DNA of 64,000 bases, taken from Bin16 sp965206315. Its GTDB lineage: Bacteria; Chloroflexota; Dehalococcoidia; Lucifugimonadales; Australimonadaceae. The stretch lies in assembly GCA_965206315.1 (NCBI GenBank), contig OZ242210.1, forward strand, positions 1,116,001 through 1,180,000, given 5' to 3'. The notes beneath the pieces are model-generated. The model worked only from the letters and a program-made list of their open reading frames with translations. It was not told where the DNA came from and did not search any database. A program made the translations under genes and the position numbers. Of the stretch, positions 1 to 8,915 are shown piece after piece (positions within the stretch are counted from its first letter, which is position 1; each line of letters starts with the position of its first letter).

Positions 1-1016
1 GGGTCGCCACGTTCTTCCTCGCCATCTTCGTCATCTCCATCGGCACGTCGGGGATGAGCCACGCGGTGACATGGCCGGTGCTCATCGCACGCTGGTTCCG
101 GCGCAAGCTGGGCACCGCGACAGGGTGGGCGGTGATGGGCCCCATCTTCGGATCGCCGTTCGTCATCCTCAACACCTCGCTGGAGGAGACGTTCGGCTGG
201 CGGACCATCATCATCGCCTACGGCGTCATCGTCCTCGTGTTCCTCATGCTCATCAGTCTCATCGCCCGCGAACGACCGGAGCCTTACGGCCTGCGCCCCG
301 ACGGCGACCCGCCCGAGCGCGACGCGCAGGGCGCAGCCGTAAGAACGCCCGCGCCGCTCAGGGGCATGACCGCCCGCAGGGCGATGCGCACCAGGGAGTT
401 CTGGCTGTTCATGGGCTACCTCTCCGGCATGTTCATGGTGAACTCCGCGTTCCAGGTGCACCAGATCTTCTACTTCGTGGAAGATACGGGGCTCACGAAA
501 GGCGAAGCGGCGGTGACCTTTACGCTCGTCTTCCTCCTCAGCGGTATCGGGCGCCTGGGGGCAGGCTACATGCTGGACAAGGCGGACTACCGCCTCGTGC
601 TGGCGATTGTGGCCGGCATGCTGACGGCGTCGATGCTCTACCTGCAGTTCGTGACGGTAACCTCCATCCTGCTGGCGATGCCGTTCGTCGCATTGTTCGG
701 CATCGGGTTCGGCAGCGTCATTCCCACGCGGGGGACGCTCGGAAGCATGATGTTCGGCGGGCGCTCCCTCGGCTCGATCGTGGGGATACTGCAGGGGGGA
801 TCGGTCGCAGCAGGCGTCGTGGGACCGATCTTCATGGCCTGGGTATTCGACGTAACGGGCGACTACCGTGCGTCCATCTGGGTGCTGGCGTTCATCGGCG
901 CGCTGATGATCCCGACGGCATTCGCGATGGGTTCGCCCCGGCGTCTCAGTGCGCGCATCCGGCTGGTAGAGCGGCAGATGTCCGCCGCCACCCGCCAGGG
1001 CGGGGAGCGCGGGTAG
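1..1016 (+). CDS. MFS transporter, C-terminal part (5' end outside window)
   Basis: The reading frame is open from the first bases, so the true start lies upstream. About 335 residues remain, with roughly ten hydrophobic segments. A central cytoplasmic loop (ARRAMRTREFW) separates two bundles, and a GRLGAGYMLDKADYR segment resembles the MFS loop motif G-x3-D-R. This is a major facilitator permease that carries a small solute across the inner membrane. The general look recalls oxalate/monocarboxylate-type carriers, but the substrate cannot be read from the sequence. It ends 3 bases before comEC on the same strand. Family is fairly sure, substrate unknown. Confidence 0.8.
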   Translation, partial: VATFFLAIFVISIGTSGMSHAVTWPVLIARWFRRKLGTATGWAVMGPIFGSPFVILNTSLEETFGWRTIIIAYGVIVLVFLMLISLIARERPEPYGLRPDGDPPERDAQGAAVRTPAPLRGMTARRAMRTREFWLFMGYLSGMFMVNSAFQVHQIFYFVEDTGLTKGEAAVTFTLVFLLSGIGRLGAGYMLDKADYRLVLAIVAGMLTASMLYLQFVTVTSILLAMPFVALFGIGFGSVIPTRGTLGSMMFGGRSLGSIVGILQGGSVAAGVVGPIFMAWVFDVTGDYRASIWVLAFIGALMIPTAFAMGSPRRLSARIRLVERQMSAATRQGGERG

Positions 1017-1019
1017 GCA

Positions 1020-3446
1020 ATGCCGCTCGCATGGCTGGGGCTCGGGTACGCGCTGGGACTGTTCGCTCAGTCAGTTGTGAGCGTCCCTCTCTGGGGAGCG
1101 CTGCTTGCCGCGGTTGCGCTTGGAGCAGGCGGACTGCGGCTGCGGCTCGCGGGGCTGCGCATCGGGATGGCTCTCCTCTTCCTGGCGGGGGGTCTGCTCG
1201 GTCTTGCGCGACCCCTGCCCGACCTGACAGCCCCCGACGGCCTCACCGCGCTGCACGGAACAGAGACCACGCTGCGGGCGGAAGTGACCGGTGCACCGGA
1301 GCTGGCGGGCGGTTCACTGCGGCTGAACATCGAAAACACGCAGATACCCGAAGCAGACGACTGGATCCCCGTTTCCGGTAAGGCGCTGGTCTGGGCCGAC
1401 CCGGAGCCGCCTGCGGTGGCAGAGCGCCGACACCCGTACCTCCAGCATGGTGACGAGATCGTTGTTCAGGGGTTCCTCGACGCCCCGCGCAACATCGGCC
1501 CGTTCGATTACCGGGAGCACCTCGCGGTCCGGGGCATCCGTACCGTGGCGTCGAGAGCGGAAGTTGTCTCCGTAACGCCCGGACAGGGCGGCGGAGCTGC
1601 TCTGCTGCACCGCACCCGGTCGCGGTTGGAGGATGTCCTCCAACGCTCCGTGCCGGAACCGGTCGCACCGGTGGCATCGGCGGTCCTTCTGGGGCTACGG
1701 GCAGGGATACCGCCGGAGACCTACGCTGACTTCCGGAAGGCCGGGCTCGCCCACCTGCTTGCCGTGTCGGGGCTGCACGCCGGGCTGGTGCTGGGACTCT
1801 CGCTGCTCGTCTCACGAGCGCTGCTGGGACGCCGGTACGGCCTGTACCTCATCGCTCCCCTGGTGCTGCTGTGGGGGTACATCCTGCTCACAGGCGCCCC
1901 ACCGTCTGCAGTGCGAGCCGGCATGATGGGTTCGGCGTTTCTGCTTGCGCTGGCGGTGGGACGGATGCCCGCGGCAGTCAACGCGCTCGGACTATCGGCT
2001 TTCCTCGTGCTCCTCGTAGAACCACTCTCGCTCTGGGACCGCTCGTTCCAGTTGAGCTTCACAGCGATGTCCGGTGTCCTGCTGTTGGGACTGGCGGGGA
2101 GCGCCTGGGTACTGGAGCGGACATCCGCGCTGCGCGGCCGGCTGCCGGAAACGGCAGGGCAGGCGCTGGGAGCGGCAACGGCAAGCTTCACGGTTTCCCT
2201 GGGCGCGTTCGTGGGGTCGCTGCCGGTGGTGGCTTTCAATTTCGGCGAGGTGCCGCTACTCGGCGCACCCGCGACTCTCGTGGCGATGCTGGTGATGCCC
2301 GCCTTCCTCATCGCCTCCGCGCTCACGGCAGCCGCTGGACTCGCAGTCGCTCCGCTGGGAGAGGCGCTGGGAGTCGTGACGTGGTTGGCAGGAACAGCGC
2401 TCACCGAACTGGCCGGGCTCTTCGCAGCAGTTCCGGGCGCACTCCTCACGATAGACGGGATGAGCGCGGCCTGGGTATGGGCCGCATACGCGCTGATAGC
2501 GTGCGCAGGGGCCGTCGTAAGCCGCCGGAGATGGCTACCCGCTGTGTCCGAGGCTATCCGGACCGCCTGGGAAGGACCGTCCCACTCCGCCGAGCGCCTT
2601 GCAGTGCTGGGCATCGCAGGCGTCCTCATGGGAGCTGTCTGGATCGCCGCATTGGCTCCCGACAGTGACCTTCTCCACCTCCACGTGCTCGACGTGGGGC
2701 AGGGCGACGCCCTGCTCATCGTGACGCCGGACGGAGCAACCGCGCTGGTGGACGGAGGCCCCGACCCGCGACAGACCGGCAATCTCGTTGATACGCTCCT
2801 CCCGCTGGAAGGACTGCGGATGGACGTGGGCGTGATGACCCACGGGCACGCCGACCATTCAACCGGGTTGCTGGGGCTGGCCCGCGAGGGGCGGTTCGAG
2901 TTGCTTCTCGCCGCGCCGCCACTTGCCGGCGAGGACGTCTTCTGGCGCACCGAACTCGATGCTCTGGGCGTGGACGTGCAAGAGGGTATTCGCGGCATGT
3001 CGCTGGCACTGGGGGAGTACGTCGCCCTGGAAGTGCTGAACCCCCCGTTGCCGCCGTATTCCGGCACCTCTTCGGACCTGAACAACAACAGCATCGTGCT
3101 GCGCCTGACGTACGGCGAGGCATCGGCGTTGCTGATGGCCGATCTGTTCACGGAGGCCGAGTACGCGCTCCTCGACGCGGGCGTCGACCTCTCGGCGGAC
3201 GTGTTGAAGGTGGGCCATCACGGCAGCGCGACCTCCACGTCCCTGGAGCTCCTGGCCGCCGTCGGTCCTGCCGCCGCCGCGGTCCCGGTAGGGGCTGAGA
3301 ACCGTTTCGGCCACCCTTCGGCAGGAGTGATGGAGCGGCTGGCTGACGTGGTCGGGCGGGAGCGCCTGTTCACCACCGCCGACGACGGCTGCATCAGCTT
3401 CGCGAGCGACGGCGAGCGCTGGTGGGCTTCGACCGGCTGCGATTGA
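1020..3446 (+). CDS. comEC: ComEC/Rec2 DNA-uptake channel protein
   Basis: 808 residues, the usual full length for ComEC. The order is an N-terminal membrane pair with a DUF4131-type region (about 1-180), a polytopic competence domain (about 210-510) holding the conserved HLLAVSGLHAGL near residue 245, and a C-terminal metallo-beta-lactamase-fold domain (about 545-800). That domain has THGHADH at 607-613 and a later KVGHHGSATS metal motif. ComEC moves single-stranded DNA across the membrane during natural transformation, and the MBL domain is thought to act as a nuclease. No comEA or comF is next to it, so competence would rely on genes elsewhere. The ATG lies 3 bases after the MFS stop, suggesting co-transcription. 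Confidence 0.93.
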   Translation: MPLAWLGLGYALGLFAQSVVSVPLWGALLAAVALGAGGLRLRLAGLRIGMALLFLAGGLLGLARPLPDLTAPDGLTALHGTETTLRAEVTGAPELAGGSLRLNIENTQIPEADDWIPVSGKALVWADPEPPAVAERRHPYLQHGDEIVVQGFLDAPRNIGPFDYREHLAVRGIRTVASRAEVVSVTPGQGGGAALLHRTRSRLEDVLQRSVPEPVAPVASAVLLGLRAGIPPETYADFRKAGLAHLLAVSGLHAGLVLGLSLLVSRALLGRRYGLYLIAPLVLLWGYILLTGAPPSAVRAGMMGSAFLLALAVGRMPAAVNALGLSAFLVLLVEPLSLWDRSFQLSFTAMSGVLLLGLAGSAWVLERTSALRGRLPETAGQALGAATASFTVSLGAFVGSLPVVAFNFGEVPLLGAPATLVAMLVMPAFLIASALTAAAGLAVAPLGEALGVVTWLAGTALTELAGLFAAVPGALLTIDGMSAAWVWAAYALIACAGAVVSRRRWLPAVSEAIRTAWEGPSHSAERLAVLGIAGVLMGAVWIAALAPDSDLLHLHVLDVGQGDALLIVTPDGATALVDGGPDPRQTGNLVDTLLPLEGLRMDVGVMTHGHADHSTGLLGLAREGRFELLLAAPPLAGEDVFWRTELDALGVDVQEGIRGMSLALGEYVALEVLNPPLPPYSGTSSDLNNNSIVLRLTYGEASALLMADLFTEAEYALLDAGVDLSADVLKVGHHGSATSTSLELLAAVGPAAAAVPVGAENRFGHPSAGVMERLADVVGRERLFTTADDGCISFASDGERWWASTGCD

Positions 3447-3472
3447 CACTCTCAGAGGCGGATTCCTATAAT
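3443..3472 (+). promoter_or_regulatory. Consensus sigma-70 promoter for ilvE
   Basis: TTGACA at 3443-3448 and TATAAT at 3467-3472 are separated by 18 bases. Both hexamers match the consensus exactly. The -35 box overlaps the comEC stop codon. The ilvE ATG follows about 60 bases later with AGGCGGA as a plausible ribosome binding site. Confidence 0.85.
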
Positions 3473-3534
3473 CGCGTTCGTTTCTGAGCACTATTGCTCC
3501 GGGCCTTATACCCACAGAAAGTCAGGCGGATCCC

Positions 3535-4476
3535 ATGGCGACCCCCACTGCGTTCATGAACGGCGACTACGTGCCTCTGGAGGAGGCAAAGGTCGGCATC
3601 ATGACGCACGCGCTGCACTACGGTACAGCCGTGTTCGAAGGCATCCGCGGGAACTGGAACCCCGAACACGAGACGATGTACATCTACAAGCTCCGGGAGC
3701 ATTACGAGCGGCTCCTGCGCGGCTGCAAGATGCTCTGGATAGACGTGCCCTACACCCTGGATGAACTCTGCGAGGTCACGGCGGGGTTGGTCAGGCGTTC
3801 CGGTTACACGGAAGACCTGTACATCCGCCCGGTGGCCTACAAGTCTCAGGAAATGGTGGCGAACCTCAACCTCCGATCGCTCGGCGACGGTTTCTTCTGC
3901 CTCGCAGTGCCGTTCGGCAACTACCTGGACGCCAGCGGCGCGATCAGCTGCTGCGTTGCTTCATACCGCCGCATCGACGACACGATGGTGCCACCCCGCT
4001 TCAAGCTGAGCGGCCTCTACCTGAACTCCATCCTCGCGAAGACCGACGCGATCGCCGCAGGATTCGACGAGGCCATCATGCTGAATATGGACGGCCACGT
4101 GTGCGAGGGCACGGGAGAGAACATCTTCTTCGTACATGGCAACACCGTCGCGACGCCTACGCTGGAAAGCAACGTGCTCCCGGGCATCACGCGCGACACG
4201 GTGATAACGCTGCTACAGGACGAACTGGGGATGAAAGTGGAGGAGAGGCTCGTGGACCGCAGCGAGTTGTACACGGCGGACGAGGTATTCCTCTCCGGCA
4301 CCGCTGCACACGTGCAGGGCGTCGGCTCGGTGGACCATCGCCCGGTCGGCAACGGTGGCGTAGGGCCGGTGACACAGCGCCTCCAGGAGCTCTACTTCCC
4401 CATCGTGCGCGGACAGAACCCCTCGTATCTGCACGAGTGCACTCCCGTGCAACCCAAGGCATTGCTCGGGGCATAA
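3535..4476 (+). CDS. ilvE: Branched-chain amino acid aminotransferase
   Basis: 313 residues, class IV PLP-dependent aminotransferase. The start MATPTAFMNGDYVPLEEAKV is typical, followed by THALHYGTAVFEGIR (residues 24-38). The PLP lysine is expected at K157 in FKLSGLYLNSILAKTDA. GTGENIFFV and the SGTAAHVQGV segment fit the cofactor phosphate and substrate loops. It interconverts Leu, Ile and Val with their 2-oxoacids using glutamate/2-oxoglutarate. It has its own strong promoter and leader, so it is probably the first gene of a unit that may run into the next two small membrane genes. Other ilv/leu genes are not nearby. Confidence 0.93.
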   Translation: MATPTAFMNGDYVPLEEAKVGIMTHALHYGTAVFEGIRGNWNPEHETMYIYKLREHYERLLRGCKMLWIDVPYTLDELCEVTAGLVRRSGYTEDLYIRPVAYKSQEMVANLNLRSLGDGFFCLAVPFGNYLDASGAISCCVASYRRIDDTMVPPRFKLSGLYLNSILAKTDAIAAGFDEAIMLNMDGHVCEGTGENIFFVHGNTVATPTLESNVLPGITRDTVITLLQDELGMKVEERLVDRSELYTADEVFLSGTAAHVQGVGSVDHRPVGNGGVGPVTQRLQELYFPIVRGQNPSYLHECTPVQPKALLGA

Positions 4477-4485
4477 CTTTCCGGA

Positions 4486-4923
4486 ATGTCCGACTTCGAG
4501 GCTGCGTACGCCCTGTGGGTCGCCCTCGGTACGCTTGGGGTGGCGCAGTACGCTGCGGTCAGCAACGGCCTGTGGGGGATCGTGATCCTGCGGCGGTGGC
4601 CGGGCGCGACGAAGGTCTGCTCCACACTCATCGTGATCGGGGCATTCGCCTGGTTCTTCATCAGCGAGGACCGCAACTTGCCCGATACGGGAGCCGGCCT
4701 GGACGGCGTCGAGCAGGCACGGTGGTTCGCGCTGGCAGCAACGGCATCCCTCCTCGTTCAGCTCGGCGTGTCGTCCGTCGTCAACCATCGGTGGGGCGCT
4801 TCCCACGGCTGGGACCCCACTGAAGAGCGCTGGCCGCCCGCAGGGCTCACGTGGCTGGAGCACACAACGTTCGCCCGAGCGCTTGCGGCGCGTCTACGGG
4901 CAACGTTCGGGGGCTCACGCTGA
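4486..4923 (+). CDS. Small integral membrane protein of unknown function
   Basis: 145 residues. I do not recognise a family. Three hydrophobic stretches are visible (about 5-35, 42-60 and 80-98), with a polar, tryptophan-rich C-terminal tail (HRWGASHGWDPTEERWPPAGLTWLEH). It starts 9 bases after ilvE and its TGA shares a base with the next ATG (TGATG), so it is coupled to the PAP2-like gene and may work with it at the membrane. Confidence 0.65.
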   Translation: MSDFEAAYALWVALGTLGVAQYAAVSNGLWGIVILRRWPGATKVCSTLIVIGAFAWFFISEDRNLPDTGAGLDGVEQARWFALAATASLLVQLGVSSVVNHRWGASHGWDPTEERWPPAGLTWLEHTTFARALAARLRATFGGSR

Positions 4924-5492
4924 TGGACGGGGCTATCGTCCGGTTCCTGAATGCGGGTGTGGGAAACGTTGCACTGTTCGACTGGCTGATGAACGTGCTG
5001 GTGAGCGACTACTTCGTTCCGGTAGCGGGGAGCCTGTTGCTCGTCGCCCTCTGGATGACAGGCACGCACGAGACGCGGCCGCGGAACCAGCTCACGACGA
5101 TGATTGCCGCAGGAGGGATCGGCGGCGCCAACGCCATCACGACGATCATAAACGGTATCGTCGACCGGCCACGACCGTTCTTGGACAACGACCTCACACT
5201 GCTCTTCTACGCGCCGACGGACCCATCGTTCCCTTCGAACACGGCATCAGTCGGCTTCGCGCTGGCCACAGCCGTCTTCCTGAGGCACCGACGGCTGGGT
5301 GGCGCACTCTACGCGCTGGCATTCTGCTGGGGGTTCGCACGGGTCTACGCCGGGGTGCACTACCCCACCGACGTGCTGGGAGGAGCTGTTGTCGGAGTCG
5401 TCGCTGCGCTTGCGATGGCAGGCCTGTTCCGCCTGCTCCCATTCGTGCCACGCTATGCGCTGCGCTGGCTGCGGCTCGTCTACGCGGCGTAA
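4923..5492 (+). CDS. PAP2-like membrane phosphatase with altered active-site residues
   Basis: 189 residues. The ATG at 4923 is chosen because it overlaps the preceding stop as TGATG; an earlier in-frame ATG at 4851 would intrude on the upstream gene. Five to six hydrophobic helices are present. The PAP2 (phosphatidic acid phosphatase 2) pattern is visible but altered. The first motif reads NGIVDRPRP (77-85), with Asn where the family has Lys. The second reads PSNT (104-107) instead of PSGH. The third, RVYAGVHYPTD (140-150), keeps the nucleophile His146 and Asp150. Family members remove phosphate from lipid phosphates or undecaprenyl diphosphate at the outer membrane face. Activity here is uncertain because of the two replaced residues. 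Confidence 0.75.
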   Translation: MDGAIVRFLNAGVGNVALFDWLMNVLVSDYFVPVAGSLLLVALWMTGTHETRPRNQLTTMIAAGGIGGANAITTIINGIVDRPRPFLDNDLTLLFYAPTDPSFPSNTASVGFALATAVFLRHRRLGGALYALAFCWGFARVYAGVHYPTDVLGGAVVGVVAALAMAGLFRLLPFVPRYALRWLRLVYAA

Positions 5493-5508
5493 CAGCCCCA
5501 GCCCCGGG

Positions 5509-6693
5509 TCAACCTTCGGCGATGCTGCCCCGATAGAGGCGCAAGAGCCCCAACTGCTCGCACGCGGACAGCCGCATGCCCTGCGCCCCGGTGAGCCGCC
5601 GGGCCTCTCGCGTGAGCGCATTCTCCGATAGAGAGGGGTGTTGCATGAACACGTCCTCCGCATGGGGGTTGCCCGTTGCCGCAAGCAGCGGCAGCACCGC
5701 GTTCACCACGATCTCCCGCGCCCGGCCAACGCCGATGAGCGCGCGTTCCGGACTCTCCACTACGAACACCTGCTCCAGCGCCGTGTGTCCCCCAACAACC
5801 GCTCGTCGGCACCCAGTCAGTAACCCTTCTTCCGAGACGCGGGCCAGCAAGGCCGCCGCACCACGGATGCGGCCTCGCGGATGGTTCACCGGGCGCACGC
5901 CTGCGGTCTTCCAAGGAGGACGCTCTCCCGCAGAAGTATGCGGTTCGTCGTCGAGTCCCGAGGCATCGAGCAGTACTCGTTCCAGGGCTGCTGCGCGCTC
6001 GTCTACAGGGAGGCTCTGCGCCAACTGCTGCAGTTTCGATTCGGGAGATGCCCGCGCAAGCCAACGGAATGGCGCGCGGTTCTCCGCATAGCCGAGAGCG
6101 TCGAAGACGGCTTCGTGTAACGCCTGCTCATCTCCGGTCTCCTCGGCGCTGCGGCGCGCTGCCTCCACCCGCTCGCGGAAGCGCGCCATGCCGGAGCGCA
6201 TAAGCATCTCCCGGAGTTCGCCGGAGGACGCCCGCGCAAGCTGGGCCATCAGCGGCGGTTCCGCCGTGCCGGCACGTTCAGCCCGGCTGAGTTCGGCGGT
6301 CGGCACATCAGGCCCCGCACCATCCGCCTGTGCAACGACGTGCAGCATGACGTCGTCGTAGGCCGGGTCCGCATCGTGACCGTGTGCGCGCCAGTCCGAG
6401 GGTCGCCGGTGCAGTTCGACGTTCCCCGCCGCGCGCTCGCCGTCCATGCGAACGACGGCATCCTGGAAATCAGGTCCGTGGCCAGGCGCGGGACGGCCTG
6501 CGTACAGCACCTTCACGCGTCTGCCGTCCACCGTGCGCAGTGAGCGCCCTTCTTTTGCTCGCCACAGTCGCGCAAGCAGGTGCTCCGGCAGGAGCGCGTG
6601 CGGACGGTTCGCGCGCCGGCGTGCAGCATACCGGCGCCGCTCCTCTCCCAACAGAGCCCCGCAGTTCACGGCCTGCCATTCCCGAAGAATCAC
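5509..6693 (-). CDS. DUF2851 family protein
   Basis: About 394 residues from the GTG at 6693, which is preceded by GAGAGG eight bases upstream; an in-frame GTG at 6744 would add 17 residues. Early in the protein YAGRPAPGHGPDFQDAVVRMDG and then GNVELHRRPSDWRAHGHDADPAYDDVMLHVV match the conserved core of DUF2851, a family of soluble proteins of unknown biochemical role. The invariant-looking acidic and histidine residues (D, E, H, H) hint at a metal site, but no activity is established. It is the last gene of the minus-strand run behind sucCD, separated from sucD by about 95 bases that hold a hairpin. Confidence 0.78.
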   Translation of the reverse strand: MILREWQAVNCGALLGEERRRYAARRRANRPHALLPEHLLARLWRAKEGRSLRTVDGRRVKVLYAGRPAPGHGPDFQDAVVRMDGERAAGNVELHRRPSDWRAHGHDADPAYDDVMLHVVAQADGAGPDVPTAELSRAERAGTAEPPLMAQLARASSGELREMLMRSGMARFRERVEAARRSAEETGDEQALHEAVFDALGYAENRAPFRWLARASPESKLQQLAQSLPVDERAAALERVLLDASGLDDEPHTSAGERPPWKTAGVRPVNHPRGRIRGAAALLARVSEEGLLTGCRRAVVGGHTALEQVFVVESPERALIGVGRAREIVVNAVLPLLAATGNPHAEDVFMQHPSLSENALTREARRLTGAQGMRLSACEQLGLLRLYRGSIAEG

Positions 6694-6721
6694 GTCGATG
6701 CCTCTCGTCTTCCTCCGGCAC

Positions 6722-6741
6722 CAGAGGGGCTCACCCCTCTG
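6722..6741 (-). terminator. Perfect 8-bp hairpin between sucD and the DUF2851 gene
   Basis: CAGAGGGG and CCCCTCTG pair around a four-base loop. It lies 47 bases after the sucD stop on the minus strand. There is no run of T after it, so it is either a weak or Rho-assisted terminator or an mRNA 3' stabiliser. Its left arm and flank (6733-6751) resemble a segment at 14275-14293. Confidence 0.45.
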
Positions 6742-6787
6742 CACTCCTCATATGGTACCGCAGGTGATCCCTGATCCGGTGGGGCTA

Positions 6788-7663
<876 letters not shown>

Positions 7664-7673
7664 GCTTGCTCCG

Positions 7674-8822
7674 TTATCCCTTGATGGCCGCCGCCGCCTC
7701 TTCCAGCGTGTCCACCATCGTCGCCGCCAGTCCCGACTCGGCGAGGATCCGTTTGCCTTCGTCCACGTTGGTACCGAGCATCCGCACGACGAGCGTGGGC
7801 TGCCGGTCCGCCTTGCCGTAGGCGTCCACGATGCCCCGTGCCGCGATGTCGCAGCGGAGGATGCCGCCGAAGATGTTGACCAGCACCTTCTCGACGTTGG
7901 GGTCCGAGAGCATGAGGAGGATGGCGTGGCTGATCTTCTCCTCCGCCGCTCCGCCGCCCACGTCGAGGAAGTTGGCCGGCTCGGCGCCCGCGAACTTGAC
8001 GATGTCCATTGTGGCCATGGCGAGCCCAGCCCCGTTCACCATGCAGCCGACGTTGCCGTCCAGCTTCACGTAGGCGATGCCCGCCTCCGACGCCTCCACC
8101 TCGAGCGGGTCGTCCTGAGTGGCGTCGCGCAGCCCGGCCTCCGCCCTGTGACGGAAGAGCGCGTCATCGTCGAGGTTCATCTTCGCGTCGAGCGCGAGCA
8201 GCTGCCCATCGCTCGTGAGGACGAGCGGGTTAATCTCGATCATCCCGGAGTCCTTCTCCACGTAGGCGCGGTAGCACGCGTCCACGAGAGCCGAGAACGG
8301 GCGTATCTGCGCAGGAGGAAGGCCGAGTCCCGCGGCCAGCCTGCGTCCCTGGAACGGCTGGAAGCCGATGGCCGGGTCTATAGGCTCGGTGAGCACTTTC
8401 TCGGGCTCGGTCTGAGCGACCTCCTCGATCTCCATGCCGCCCGCAGCAGACGCGATGACGACGGGGCGCCGCCGCCCGCCGTCCGTCGTGATGCTCAGGT
8501 ACAGCTCGCGTTCGATGTCCATCGTCTGCTCGACGAGCACCTGGTGGACGGGAACGCCCTGGGGTCCCGTCTGGAAGGTCACGAGCGTCGAACCGATGAG
8601 CGACTCGGCGATCTCCGCGGCTTCCGCGGGGCTGGCCGCAACCTTGACGCCGCCTGCCTTGCCCCGGCCGCCCGCGTGCACCTGCGCCTTGACGACGCCT
8701 GTGCCGCCGAGCCGCTCCGCCGCTTCTGCCGCCTCGGCACCCGACGACGCCACGTAGTTCTCCGGCACCGGGACCCCGTATGCGGCCAGCAGCTGCTTGG
8801 CCTGGTATTCGTGGAGTTTCAT
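7674..8822 (-). CDS. sucC: Succinate-CoA ligase, beta subunit
   Basis: 382 residues from the ATG at 8822 (MKLHEYQAKQLLAAYGVPVP, the standard N-terminus), with GAGAGGG as ribosome binding site; an upstream in-frame start is not needed. The ATP-grasp part is shown by KAQVHAGGRGKAGGVKV, EINPLVLT and NVGCMVNGAGLAMATMDIV. It binds the nucleotide and succinate and pairs with SucD. A TATCAT -10-like box lies about 55 bases upstream of the start (8876-8881, minus strand), but the -35 region is weak, so the operon could also be read through from the upstream enolase-superfamily gene. Confidence 0.97.
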   Translation of the reverse strand: MKLHEYQAKQLLAAYGVPVPENYVASSGAEAAEAAERLGGTGVVKAQVHAGGRGKAGGVKVAASPAEAAEIAESLIGSTLVTFQTGPQGVPVHQVLVEQTMDIERELYLSITTDGGRRRPVVIASAAGGMEIEEVAQTEPEKVLTEPIDPAIGFQPFQGRRLAAGLGLPPAQIRPFSALVDACYRAYVEKDSGMIEINPLVLTSDGQLLALDAKMNLDDDALFRHRAEAGLRDATQDDPLEVEASEAGIAYVKLDGNVGCMVNGAGLAMATMDIVKFAGAEPANFLDVGGGAAEEKISHAILLMLSDPNVEKVLVNIFGGILRCDIAARGIVDAYGKADRQPTLVVRMLGTNVDEGKRILAESGLAATMVDTLEEAAAAIKG

Positions 8823-8915
8823 CGCTGCCCTCTCGATAGACTGGCCCAACCGGGGGATCCGGCGGGCCGTGGAGGATGATAGCAGAGGAGTTGGCGATGA
8901 TGGGCCCGGCGTGCC

